Assembly: GCF_023703325.1 (NCBI RefSeq)
Contig: NZ_JAMQGM010000037.1
Span: 215,277-279,276 of the forward strand
DNA: 64,000 nt
Reading direction: 5' to 3'
Source: Streptomyces meridianus
GTDB taxonomy: Bacteria > Actinomycetota > Actinomycetes > Streptomycetales > Streptomycetaceae
A model generated the notes under the pieces. That model was given only the letters and a program-made list of their open reading frames with translations. It was not told the DNA's origin and made no database searches. The position numbers and the translations under genes were made by a program. Numbering within the stretch: the first letter of the stretch is position 1; each line of letters opens with the position of its first letter. Shown piece after piece: positions 1 through 8,246 of the stretch.

Positions 1-4
1 CAGC

Positions 5-1225
5 TCAGCTCAGCCGCTCGATGACCATCGCCATGCCCTGGCCGCCGCCCACGCACATCGTCTCCAGGCCGAACTGCTTGTCGTGGAACCGGAGCGAGTT
101 GATCAGCGTTCCGGTGATGCGGGCGCCCGTCATGCCGAACGGGTGGCCGACGGCGATGGCGCCACCGTTCACATTCAGCTTGTCCAGGTCGACGCCCAGA
201 TCGCGGTAGGAGGGGATCACCTGGGCCGCGAAGGCCTCGTTGATCTCCACCTGGTCGATGTCACCGATCGTCAGCCCCGCCCGCTTGAGCGCCTGCTTCG
301 ACGCCTCGACCGGCCCGAGGCCCATGATCTCGGGAGAGAGGCCGGAGACGCCCGTGGAGACGATGCGGGCCAGCGGGGTCAGGCCGAGTTCGCGGGCCTT
401 GGTGTCGGACATGATCACCAAGGCGGCGGCGCCGTCGTTCAGCGGGCAGCAGTTGCCCGCGGTGACCAGGCCGTCGGGGCGGAAGACCGGCTTCAGGCCC
501 TGGACGCCCTCGAGCGTCACACCGGCGCGCGGCCCGTCGTCCTTCGACACGACCGTGCCGTCAGGGGTGGTGATCGGGGTGATCTCCCGCTCCCAGAAGC
601 CGTTCTTGATGGCCTGTTCGGCCAGGTTCTGGGAACGGACGCCGAACTCGTCCATGTCCTGACGGGTCACGCCCTTGAAACGCGCCAGGTTCTCCGCGGT
701 CTGCCCCATGGCGATGTACGCGTCCGGGACCAGGCCGTCCTCGCGGGGGTCGTGCCAGTCCGTGCCCTCCTGCTCGGCACGCGCCGCGGTCCGGGCCTCC
801 GCGTCGGCGAACAGCGGGTTGTGCGTTCCCGGCATGCCGTCGGACGAGCCGTTGATCTGTCGCGACACCGTCTCCACGCCGGCGGAGACGAAGACGTCGC
901 CCTCGCCCGCCTTGATCGCGTGCAGGGCCATGCGGGAGGTCTGCAGCGAAGAGGAGCAGTACCGGGTGATGGTGCAGCCCGGCAGGTGGTCCATGCCCAT
1001 CTGCACGGCGACGATCCGGCCCAGGTTGTGCCCCTGCTCGCCGCCGGGCAGGCCGCAGCCGAGCATCAGGTCGTCGATGTCGCGGGGGTCGAGTTCGGGA
1101 ACCTTCGCCAGCGCGGCCTTGACGATCTCTGCGGTCAGGTCGTCCGGGCGCACGTCCTTCAGCGAGCCCTTGAAGGCCCGCCCGATCGGCGAACGGGCTG
1201 CGGAAACGATCACGGCTTCGGGCAT
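5..1225 (-). CDS. Acetyl-CoA C-acetyltransferase (thiolase)
   Basis: A 406-residue thiolase that joins or cleaves acyl-CoA and acetyl-CoA in fatty-acid metabolism. The three catalytic elements are visible: the nucleophile Cys90 in RYCSSSLQT, the His near 361 in the AVGHPFGMTG loop, and the second Cys near 391 in MCVGGGQGMA. Length is normal for the family. I chose ATG at 1225 over the adjacent GTG at 1228 because a GGAG lies five bases before the ATG. A 10-bp palindrome about 100 bases upstream may be an operator. It stands alone on this strand. Whether it is degradative or biosynthetic cannot be told from sequence. Confidence 0.93.
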   Translation of the reverse strand: MPEAVIVSAARSPIGRAFKGSLKDVRPDDLTAEIVKAALAKVPELDPRDIDDLMLGCGLPGGEQGHNLGRIVAVQMGMDHLPGCTITRYCSSSLQTSRMALHAIKAGEGDVFVSAGVETVSRQINGSSDGMPGTHNPLFADAEARTAARAEQEGTDWHDPREDGLVPDAYIAMGQTAENLARFKGVTRQDMDEFGVRSQNLAEQAIKNGFWEREITPITTPDGTVVSKDDGPRAGVTLEGVQGLKPVFRPDGLVTAGNCCPLNDGAAALVIMSDTKARELGLTPLARIVSTGVSGLSPEIMGLGPVEASKQALKRAGLTIGDIDQVEINEAFAAQVIPSYRDLGVDLDKLNVNGGAIAVGHPFGMTGARITGTLINSLRFHDKQFGLETMCVGGGQGMAMVIERLS

Positions 1226-1326
1226 CACGGCTCCAGAGAGACGAAGAAGGCAGGACTGTGGGGGAAGTTACCCGTACGTACCGCTGAGGTCACGGGACGG
1301 GTGCTGTGACGCGGAACTCTTTTCTA

Positions 1327-1336
1327 AGCGTACGCT
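1327..1336. promoter_or_regulatory. Palindrome AGCGTACGCT upstream of the thiolase
   Basis: A perfect 10-bp palindrome, 14 of 16 symmetric when extended to CTAAGCGTACGCTCAG. It lies about 100 bp before the thiolase start and just downstream of the lipase stop. Short palindromes of this form are often TetR-family operators at fatty-acid genes, but no regulator is encoded nearby, so this is a candidate only. Confidence 0.35.
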
Positions 1337-1446
1337 CAGCTTCCGCGCCGCGGGCGGCTCCGGCCGTTCCGGTCCGGGACCGCAGCCTGCCCTGCCGCGG
1401 CGGTCCGCCCCCACCGGTCCGCCCGCCGACCGCGGTCCCGAACCGG

Positions 1447-2508
1447 TCACCGGCGCCGCAGATGGAATCCGTTCGACGCCGGCTCCGGACCGGCGGAAGC
1501 CAGCTCCTCCTCCGGCGTCTCGTCCGTGAGGTTCCGCCGGCGCCGGTGCTTGAGCAGCACCCAGGGAGCCCGGATACCCAACCGCGTCGCCTCCACGACC
1601 TCCGTACCGCTCTCGGATGCCGCCCGGGCCGCGGCCTCGGCCACCGGCAGGATGCCCTCGTGGCGGAACGTGTCGACCCGCTCCTCCTCCGGCCAGAGCC
1701 CCAGGGCGGCGCACACGGTGGGGAACATGGCCATCGCCGCGGTCGCGTACCCCTCGGCGGACGGGTGGTAGTTGTCCGGGCCGAACAGCTCGTGCGGGTT
1801 CGCCGCGAACTCGGGGCCCAGGAGGTCGCCGAGCGAGACCGTACGGCCGCCCTGCTCGACCACGCCGATGGTCTGGGCGGCGGCCAGCTGACGGCTCATC
1901 CTCCGTGCCACCCAGCGCAGCGGCTGGTAGACGGGCTCGATGGTGCCGAGATCCGGGCACGTGCCGACGACCACCTCGCAGTTCGCGGCGCGAAGCCGTC
2001 GGACGGCGTCGGTGAGCAGCCGCACCGAGCGGGCAGCGGGCATGCGGTGCGTGACGTCGTTCGCGCCGATCATGATCACGCAGACGTCCGGGGTGAAGTC
2101 CGGGTCGGCCAGCAGCAGGGTCACCTGCCGGTCGAGGTCGTCCGACTGTGCACCGGAGAGCGCGACGTTGTGCAGGTCGACAGGGCGCTCGGCCACCGCC
2201 GCCAGCCCCGAGGCGAGCAGCGCGCCGGGCGTCTGCCGTGGCCGGTGCACGCCCTGGCCGGCGGCCGTGGAGTCCCCGGCGAAGCCGAGCCGGAGCGGAC
2301 GGGCGTCCGACTGCCGGGCGAAGACCGCCCCGTACCGTCCGTCCGCGCGCGGCGGTACGTCCGACGAGCCGCCCACGAGTCGCTTCGCCAGGCTGGCCTC
2401 GGTCAGCAGCAGGCCGACGGCGGCCCCGCCGAGCAGCCCGAGTCCGCCCCCGCCGTAGGCGGCGGCGGCAGCGATGCGTCTGGCGACTCTCGCTCTCGAC
2501 ATGGACAT
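1447..2508 (-). CDS. SGNH/GDSL-family lipase or esterase, membrane-anchored or exported
   Basis: A 353-residue SGNH hydrolase. The N-terminus is basic (MSMSRARVARR) followed by a glycine/alanine hydrophobic stretch (residues about 12-38), which suggests a signal peptide or anchor. The catalytic Ser is at about residue 80 in FAGDST. The block III signature GANDV and the DxxHP block (DNYHPSAEGYA) carrying the catalytic Asp and His are present. The substrate is unknown; the family includes lipases, esterases and acyl-hydrolases. Starts at 2508 and 2502 are both possible. It is divergent from the cystathionine beta-synthase gene. Confidence 0.85.
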   Translation of the reverse strand: MSMSRARVARRIAAAAAYGGGGLGLLGGAAVGLLLTEASLAKRLVGGSSDVPPRADGRYGAVFARQSDARPLRLGFAGDSTAAGQGVHRPRQTPGALLASGLAAVAERPVDLHNVALSGAQSDDLDRQVTLLLADPDFTPDVCVIMIGANDVTHRMPAARSVRLLTDAVRRLRAANCEVVVGTCPDLGTIEPVYQPLRWVARRMSRQLAAAQTIGVVEQGGRTVSLGDLLGPEFAANPHELFGPDNYHPSAEGYATAAMAMFPTVCAALGLWPEEERVDTFRHEGILPVAEAAARAASESGTEVVEATRLGIRAPWVLLKHRRRRNLTDETPEEELASAGPEPASNGFHLRRR

Positions 2509-2680
2509 GTGCCCCGATCGCCTCCCGCTGTGACCGTCTCCGCTAACAGCTTGTTGCCCGGTCCTGCCCCGAGTGCAACTCTCCACACTCCCTGTCGGGC
2601 GCGCAATTAGGCTTGGCGCCACGGGCACGAGACAGCGGCTGCCCCCGACTGCGGAGATCCCGCCGAATCTGGAGAACGTC

Positions 2681-4069
2681 GTGCAGTATCACGATTCGAT
2701 CATTGAGCTTGTCGGAGACACCCCGCTCCTGCGGCTCAACAAGGTGACCGAGGGCATCCGGGCGACCGTCCTGGCCAAGGTCGAGTACTTCAACCCCGGT
2801 GGCTCCGTGAAGGACCGGATCGCAGTCCGCATGATCGAGGCGGCCGAGGCATCCGGTGCGTTGAAGCCGGGCGGCACCATCGTGGAGCCGACGTCCGGCA
2901 ACACCGGTGTCGGACTGGCGATCGTGGCCCAGCAGAAGGGCTACAAGTGCATCTTCGTCTGCCCGGACAAGGTGTCCACGGACAAGATCAACGTCCTGCG
3001 GGCCTACGGAGCGGAGGTCGTCGTGTGCCCGACGGCCGTGGACCCCGAGCACCCCGACTCCTACTACAACGTCTCCGACCGGCTGGTCCGCGAGACGCCG
3101 GGCGCCTGGAAACCCGACCAGTACAGCAACCCCGACAACCCGCGCTCGCACTACGAGACGACCGGCCCCGAGCTCTGGGAGCAGACCGAGGGGAGGATCA
3201 CGCACTTCGTGGCGGGCGTCGGCACCGGCGGCACCATCGGCGGCACCGGCCGGTACCTGAAGGAGATCTCCGAGGGACGGGTGCGGGTCGTCGGCGCCGA
3301 CCCCGAGGGTTCGGTGTACTCCGGTGGATCCGGGCGGCCGTACCTGATCGAGGGCGTCGGTGAGGACTTCTGGCCGAGCGCCTACGACCCCGAGATCCCC
3401 GACGAGATCGTCGCCGTCTCCGACAAGGACGCGTTCCGGATGACGCGGCGGCTGGCACGCGAGGAGGGGCTGCTGGTCGGCGGCTCCTGCGGCATGGCCG
3501 TCGTGGCGGCGCTGGAGGTCGCGAAGAAGCTGACCGAGGACGACGTGGTGGTCGTGCTCCTGCCGGACAGTGGCCGCGGCTACCTCAGCAAGATCTTCAA
3601 CGACGAGTGGATGAACGACTACGGCTTCCTCGACGAGACCGGGTCGTCGGCGCGCGTCGCGGACGTGCTGAAGAACAAGGAGGGCAGCCTGTTGCCCTCG
3701 CTCGTCCACATGCACCCCGACGAGACCATCGGCGAGGCGATCGACGTTCTGCGCGAGTACGGCGTCTCGCAGATGCCCATCGTCAAGCCGGGCGCCGGGC
3801 ACCCGGACGTCATGGCGGCCGAGGTCATCGGGTCGGTCGTGGAACGGGAACTGCTGGACGCCCTGTTCACCCAGCGGGCCGTCCTCGGCGACTCGCTGGA
3901 GAAGCACATGAGCCCGCCGCTGCCGCAGGTGGGCTCGGGTGAGCCGGTCGAGGACCTGATGGCCGTCCTGGAGGGGGCCGACGCCGCGATCGTGCTGGTC
4001 GAGGGGAAGCCGACCGGGGTGGTGAGCCGGCAGGACCTGCTGGCGTTCCTCGCGAAGAACCCCAAGTAG
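2681..4069 (+). CDS. cbs: Cystathionine beta-synthase
   Basis: A 462-residue PLP enzyme that condenses serine and homocysteine to cystathionine (transsulfuration). The N-terminal part has the fold-II signatures: the PLP-binding Lys44 in GGSVKDR, the substrate loop TSGNTG near 73-78, and the phosphate-binding GTGGTIGGTGRY. The last about 130 residues look like a pair of CBS regulatory domains (a stretch starting LPSLVHMHPDETIGEA). GTG at 2681 is chosen because GGAG precedes it by six bases; the frame is open upstream but lacks a ribosome site. A strong hairpin terminator follows the stop. It could act as an O-acetylserine or cysteine synthase, but the C-terminal CBS pair favours the call. Confidence 0.93.
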   Translation: MQYHDSIIELVGDTPLLRLNKVTEGIRATVLAKVEYFNPGGSVKDRIAVRMIEAAEASGALKPGGTIVEPTSGNTGVGLAIVAQQKGYKCIFVCPDKVSTDKINVLRAYGAEVVVCPTAVDPEHPDSYYNVSDRLVRETPGAWKPDQYSNPDNPRSHYETTGPELWEQTEGRITHFVAGVGTGGTIGGTGRYLKEISEGRVRVVGADPEGSVYSGGSGRPYLIEGVGEDFWPSAYDPEIPDEIVAVSDKDAFRMTRRLAREEGLLVGGSCGMAVVAALEVAKKLTEDDVVVVLLPDSGRGYLSKIFNDEWMNDYGFLDETGSSARVADVLKNKEGSLLPSLVHMHPDETIGEAIDVLREYGVSQMPIVKPGAGHPDVMAAEVIGSVVERELLDALFTQRAVLGDSLEKHMSPPLPQVGSGEPVEDLMAVLEGADAAIVLVEGKPTGVVSRQDLLAFLAKNPK

Positions 4070-4394
4070 CGGCAACCGGCAGCAGCCGGACGACGACCGG
4101 AGGGCCCGGCGGTGCGGACGCGCCGCCGGGCCCTCCGCGTTGCCCGCCGGCGGCCCGCCGCCGGGTGGCCCGACGGGCGGTACGGAGGTGTCACACGCAC
4201 GCCGTATGCGCCTGACACCGCTGGTGCATCGCCAGGGGACCGGCGCCGCCCCCGCCCGCCGCTGCCGCGGCTCCCCGGCATCGGCAACGGCGCGCGGTGT
4301 GGGTAACGTCGGGGCCCGGTGCCGGTGGCAGCGGGATCCGGCGGCGCCGGCGTCCGCCACTGCGAAAAGCGCCCTCGACTGACAGGAGCCGTTC
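4070..4394. other. Intergenic region between cbs and the acyl-CoA synthetase
   Basis: These 325 bases hold no convincing gene. They contain the cbs terminator (4099-4136) and an inverted repeat, GGTGTCA at 4187-4193 and TGACACC at 4213-4219, with a 19-base spacer. The repeat may belong to the promoter region of the synthetase. An AGGAG at 4383-4387 is the ribosome site of the next gene. Confidence 0.6.
4099..4136 (+). terminator. Hairpin terminator after cbs
   Basis: A perfect 14-bp inverted repeat, arms 4099-4112 and 4123-4136, with a 10-base loop, about 30 bases after the cbs stop. It has no T-run, as is usual in Streptomyces. Confidence 0.8.
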
Positions 4395-5783
4395 GTGTCC
4401 ACGCCTCTGCTGCCGGCCCTCCACCGTTCCGAAGGCGACAGCCCCGACGCGGTCACCGTCGCCGGGCGGTCCTGCTCGCGCGAGCAACTGCTCGGCGCAG
4501 CGGGTGCGGTGGCGCGCCGGATCGCGGGAGCGCCCGCCGTCGCGGTCCGTGCGGACGCCTCGCTGGAGACGGTGGCGTCCGTCGTCGGGGGCCTGCTCGC
4601 CGGGGTCCCGGTGGTGCCCCTGGCCCCGGATGCCGGTCCGGTCGAACGCGGGCACGTCCTGCGCGATTCGGGGGCCGGGCTCCTGCTCACCGCCGAGCCG
4701 CGAGCCGTCGAGTGCGCGGAAATCGAGACCGTACGGGTCGACGCCGCCGAGCGGGCGGACTGGACGGGCACCGAGCCGGACCCGGACACCACCGCCATGA
4801 TCCTCTACACCTCCGGTACCACCGGCTCGCCCAAGGGCGCCCTCCTGCCGCGCCGGGCGCTGGCCGCCGACCTGGACGGGCTGGCCGAGGTCTGGCAGTG
4901 GACGGCCGAGGACACGCTCGTGCACGGGCTGCCGCTGTTCCACGTGCACGGGCTGGTGCTCGGTGTGCTCGGGGCGCTGCGCACCGGCAGCCGGCTGGTG
5001 CACACCGGCCGGCCGACCCCGCAGGCCTACGCCGAGGCGGCGGGCAGCCTCTACTTCGGGGTGCCGACCGTCTGGTCCCGGGTGGCCCGGGACCCGGACG
5101 CCGCCCGCCGGCTGAGCGGTGCCCGGCTGCTGGTCTCCGGCAGCGCGCCGTTGCCCGGACCGGTGTTCCGCGATCTGGCCGCGCTCACCGGGCAGCAGCC
5201 CGTGGAGCGGTACGGCATGACGGAGACCCTCATCACCGTGGCCGCGCGGGCCGACGGGCCGAGGCGTCCGGGGTACGTCGGCACGCCCATCCCCGGGATC
5301 GAGACCCGCATCGCGGGCGAGGACGGCTCCGGGATCGGTGAACTGCAGCTCACCGGAACGACGTTGTTCACCGGTTACCTGGGCCGTCCGGAGGCCACCG
5401 CGGAGTCCTTCACCGCCGACGGCTGGTTCCGCACCGGGGACATCGCCGCGATCGAGGACGACGGCAGCCACCGCATCGTCGGCCGCAGTTCCACCGACAT
5501 GATCAAGTCGGGCGGCTACCGGATCGGCGCGGGAGAGGTGGAGAACGCCCTGCTGGACCATCCGGCGGTGGCCGAGGCGGCCGTCGTCGGGGTCGAGCAC
5601 CCCGACCTCGGGCAGGAGATCGTGGCGTACGTCGTCGCCGACGGGGTGGGCGAGCGCGAGCTGATCGACTTCGTGGCCGGTCATCTGTCGGTGCACAAGC
5701 GTCCGCGGAAGGTCCGCTTCCTGGACGCGCTGCCCCGCAACGCCATGGGCAAGCCCCAGAAGCGGCTGCTCCCGGGGCTCTGA
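4395..5783 (+). CDS. Acyl-CoA synthetase, MatB/FadD36-like
   Basis: A 462-residue ATP-dependent acyl-CoA ligase of the ANL superfamily. Visible motifs: the P-loop-like YTSGTTGSPKG (about 136-146), the substrate region PLFHVHGLVLG, the adenylate motif RYGMTE, the hinge region GWFRTGDIA, and the C-terminal catalytic Lys in RNAMGKPQK. The mid-region closely resembles what I recall of Streptomyces malonyl-CoA synthetase MatB, so a short dicarboxylic or short-chain acid is a reasonable substrate guess. It is about 20 residues shorter than typical MatB. GTG start at 4395 with AGGAG seven bases upstream. It appears to be transcribed alone. Confidence 0.85.
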   Translation: MSTPLLPALHRSEGDSPDAVTVAGRSCSREQLLGAAGAVARRIAGAPAVAVRADASLETVASVVGGLLAGVPVVPLAPDAGPVERGHVLRDSGAGLLLTAEPRAVECAEIETVRVDAAERADWTGTEPDPDTTAMILYTSGTTGSPKGALLPRRALAADLDGLAEVWQWTAEDTLVHGLPLFHVHGLVLGVLGALRTGSRLVHTGRPTPQAYAEAAGSLYFGVPTVWSRVARDPDAARRLSGARLLVSGSAPLPGPVFRDLAALTGQQPVERYGMTETLITVAARADGPRRPGYVGTPIPGIETRIAGEDGSGIGELQLTGTTLFTGYLGRPEATAESFTADGWFRTGDIAAIEDDGSHRIVGRSSTDMIKSGGYRIGAGEVENALLDHPAVAEAAVVGVEHPDLGQEIVAYVVADGVGERELIDFVAGHLSVHKRPRKVRFLDALPRNAMGKPQKRLLPGL

Positions 5784-5820
5784 GCCCCCGGTCCGGCAGA
5801 CGGACCCGCCTTGCCCCGCT

Positions 5821-5856
5821 GTATGGACTCATGCAGAGTTCTCGCATGCTGAATAC
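5821..5856. promoter_or_regulatory. Possible autoregulatory site upstream of the RpiR-type gene
   Basis: GTATGGAC at 5821 and CTGAATAC at 5849 each resemble one arm of the perfect GTATTCAC/GTGAATAC repeat found in front of hutU (6 and 7 of 8 matches). The spacer is longer (20 versus 12 bases), so this is weak support for a shared binding protein. Confidence 0.25.
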
Positions 5857-5940
5857 TTGCTGTGGGGGCGCGGAACGGCTCCGGCCGGAGGGGCCGCCGG
5901 AGCCGGCCGGGCAGCCGGGGGCAGCCGACGGGAGAGGCCG

Positions 5941-6786
5941 ATGAGCGACGCGAACACCGGTGCGTCGACCCGGCTGCAGAAGCTGTTCGAAGGCCACCGG
6001 CTCACGCCCACGCAGCGCCGGATCGCGCACTGCATGGTGCGCAGGTCCGCCGATGCCCCGTTCCTGTCGAGCGTCGAACTGGCCGAGCTCGCGGGCGTCA
6101 GTCAGCCGTCCGTGACCCGGTTCGCCGTCGCCCTCGGCTTCGACGGCTACCCCGCGCTGCGCCGTCATCTGCGGGAGGTCGCGCCTGCCGAGCCGGCCAC
6201 CGGGGCGCGGACCCGCAACGCGTACCAGCAGGCCGTGCTCGCCGAGATCGAGAACCTGCGGCACCTGGAGGCGTTTCTCGCCGACCCGGCACCGGTGGTG
6301 CGCGCCGGACGGATGCTCGCCGCCTCCGTCCCGCTGCCGGTGCTCGGCCTGCGCGCCGCCTCCGCCCAGGCGCGCGGGTTCGCCTACTTCGCGGCCAAGG
6401 TCCACCCCGACGTGCGGGTGCTCGACGAGGGCGGCTCGATGCTGGAGGACCGCATCGACGCCGCCGTGCGCGCCGGCGGGAGCACACTGCTGTGCTTCGC
6501 CCTGCCCCGTCACCCCCGCGAGGTCGTGGACGCGCTGGGGCACGCACGCCGGGCCGGGCTGGCGGTGGTGACGGTCGCCGACAGCGCCTTCGCGCCCATC
6601 GCCGCCCACACCGACCTGCTGCTCCCCGCCGCCGTCGGCACCGGCCTGGCCTTCGACACCCCCTGCGGGCCGATGCTGCTGGGCCGGGTGCTGCTGGAGG
6701 CGATGTGCGACGCCCTGCCGGACGCCCAGGCCCGGCTGGAACAGTTCGACGCCCGGGCCGCCGAGCGGGGTCTGTTCGCCGATTGA
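5941..6786 (+). CDS. RpiR-family (HTH_6 + SIS) transcriptional regulator
   Basis: A 281-residue protein. Residues about 12-90 form the N-terminal RpiR helix-turn-helix (LAELAGVSQPSVTRFAVALGF). Residues about 125-260 look like an SIS sugar-phosphate-type sensing domain. Such proteins bind a small metabolite and control catabolic genes. The ATG at 5941 follows GGGAGAGG and is preferred over the open upstream frame. It sits beside a permease/decarboxylase pair and the hut operon, and an inverted repeat on the hut promoter is a plausible target, so a role in histidine or amino-acid catabolism is inferred. The ligand is unknown. Confidence 0.85.
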   Translation: MSDANTGASTRLQKLFEGHRLTPTQRRIAHCMVRRSADAPFLSSVELAELAGVSQPSVTRFAVALGFDGYPALRRHLREVAPAEPATGARTRNAYQQAVLAEIENLRHLEAFLADPAPVVRAGRMLAASVPLPVLGLRAASAQARGFAYFAAKVHPDVRVLDEGGSMLEDRIDAAVRAGGSTLLCFALPRHPREVVDALGHARRAGLAVVTVADSAFAPIAAHTDLLLPAAVGTGLAFDTPCGPMLLGRVLLEAMCDALPDAQARLEQFDARAAERGLFAD

Positions 6787-6809
6787 GCGTCCGGCAGGTG
6801 CCGCGGCGG

Positions 6810-8201
6810 TCAATCGCCGTGCATCCGGAGCACCAGCTTGTTCACCCCCCACAGCGCGATGCCGACGGCGAGCAGGACACCCGCGCGGATGTAGACCTCT
6901 GCGGCGCGGTCGGCGAGCGGGCTCGCCAGGATCAGGGCCGTGACCGCGCCGAGCACGGGAAGGGCCGTCGGGGTGCGGAAATGGGCATGTTCCACCCGGT
7001 CCCTGCGCAGCACCAGCACGGCCACGTTGACCACCGCGAAGACGCACAGCAGCAGGAATGACGTGGTGTCACCCAGCCCCTCGATCTCCCCGGTCGACAC
7101 CAGCCCGACGGCGATGGCCGCCGTGAAAAGGATTCCGGCGATCGGGGTGCGGCGACGGGGCAGGACCCGTCCCATGACGCGGGGCAGGATCCGTTCGTTG
7201 GCCATGCCGTAGCAGAGCCGCGAGGCCATCATGATGTTGATCAGGGCGGAGTTGGTGACCGCGAACAGCGCGATGGCCGCGAAGAGCTGCGGCGGGAAGT
7301 CGACGCCGCCGGCCTTGACGACCTCCAACAGCGGGCCGGACGACCCCGCCAGCGTGCCGGAGTCGACGAGCAGGGACGAGACCAGGGCCACCAGCACGTA
7401 GACCACGCCGGTGACGGCGACCCCGATGAAGATGGCCCGGGGGAAGGACCGGGCGGGGTTCTTGGTCTCCTCGGCCATGTTGACCGAGTCCTCGAAGCCG
7501 ACGAAGGCGAAGAACGCGAGCGCGGTCGCTCCGAGCACGCCGCTCGCGAGCGCACTGCCGGAGCCCCCGGCCTCGAACTCACCGAGCCGGGAGGGGTCGC
7601 CCTCACCGGAGAACACGGCGAACGCCCCGATCGCGAGGATGATCAGGAGCCCCGACACCTCGACGAGGGTCATCACCACGTTGGCCTTCACCGACTCCGA
7701 GACGCCCCGCAGGTTCAGGGCCGCCAGGGCCAGGACGAACAGGATCGCGACGAGTGTCGGCGACACGTCCACGAATTCCGCGAGGTAGTCGCCTCCGAAG
7801 GCACGGGCGGCGGCGCTCGCCGAGGACAGCCCGGAGCACATGACCATGAAGGCCACGATGAAGGTCAGGAAGGGGACCTTGAAGGCCTTCTGCGTGTAGA
7901 GGGCGGCGCCGGCGGCCTTCGGGTACTTGCCGACGAGTTCGACGTACGAGGCCGCGGTCAGGATCGCCAGGACGAAACCGATGGCGAACGGCAGCCACAA
8001 CGCCCCGCCGACCTTGCCGGCCACCTTGCCGGTGGTGGCGTAGATGCCGGTGCCGAGGATGTCGCCGATCACGAAAAGGATCAGCAGCCTTGGCCCGATG
8101 GCGCGTTTCAGCGGAGTGCCGTCGCCCGCCGTGTCCGGTGCTGTGCCCGGCGCGGGGCCGGAGGCGGCGCCGGGGGACGAGGAGTCGGAGGGTGTCTGCA
8201 T
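6810..8201 (-). CDS. APC-superfamily amino-acid permease
   Basis: A 463-residue integral membrane transporter, predicted to have about 12 hydrophobic segments. After a 35-residue polar Ser/Gly/Ala/Pro head it has the APC signature GDILGTGIYATTGKVAG in the first membrane segment and the conserved GFEDSVNMAEETKNP loop near the middle. It lies 45 bases behind the PLP decarboxylase on the same strand, so the two probably form an operon. The substrate cannot be read directly; its place opposite the hut genes makes histidine or a related amino acid a fair guess. Confidence 0.88.
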   Translation of the reverse strand: MQTPSDSSSPGAASGPAPGTAPDTAGDGTPLKRAIGPRLLILFVIGDILGTGIYATTGKVAGKVGGALWLPFAIGFVLAILTAASYVELVGKYPKAAGAALYTQKAFKVPFLTFIVAFMVMCSGLSSASAAARAFGGDYLAEFVDVSPTLVAILFVLALAALNLRGVSESVKANVVMTLVEVSGLLIILAIGAFAVFSGEGDPSRLGEFEAGGSGSALASGVLGATALAFFAFVGFEDSVNMAEETKNPARSFPRAIFIGVAVTGVVYVLVALVSSLLVDSGTLAGSSGPLLEVVKAGGVDFPPQLFAAIALFAVTNSALINIMMASRLCYGMANERILPRVMGRVLPRRRTPIAGILFTAAIAVGLVSTGEIEGLGDTTSFLLLCVFAVVNVAVLVLRRDRVEHAHFRTPTALPVLGAVTALILASPLADRAAEVYIRAGVLLAVGIALWGVNKLVLRMHGD

Positions 8202-8246
8202 GGCCCAAGACTTCCCCGGCCGCCGCCGCTTTCACCCGGCGCCCGG

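Noticed and set aside
1268..1290. GTACGTAC palindrome near the thiolase start
   Set aside because: Too short and too close to the ribosome site to call; the longer palindrome at 1327 is a better operator candidate.
2543..4798. A 751-codon minus-strand open frame across cystathionine beta-synthase and the synthetase
   Set aside because: It lies opposite two clear genes, has low-complexity composition typical of high-GC antisense frames and no recognisable motif.
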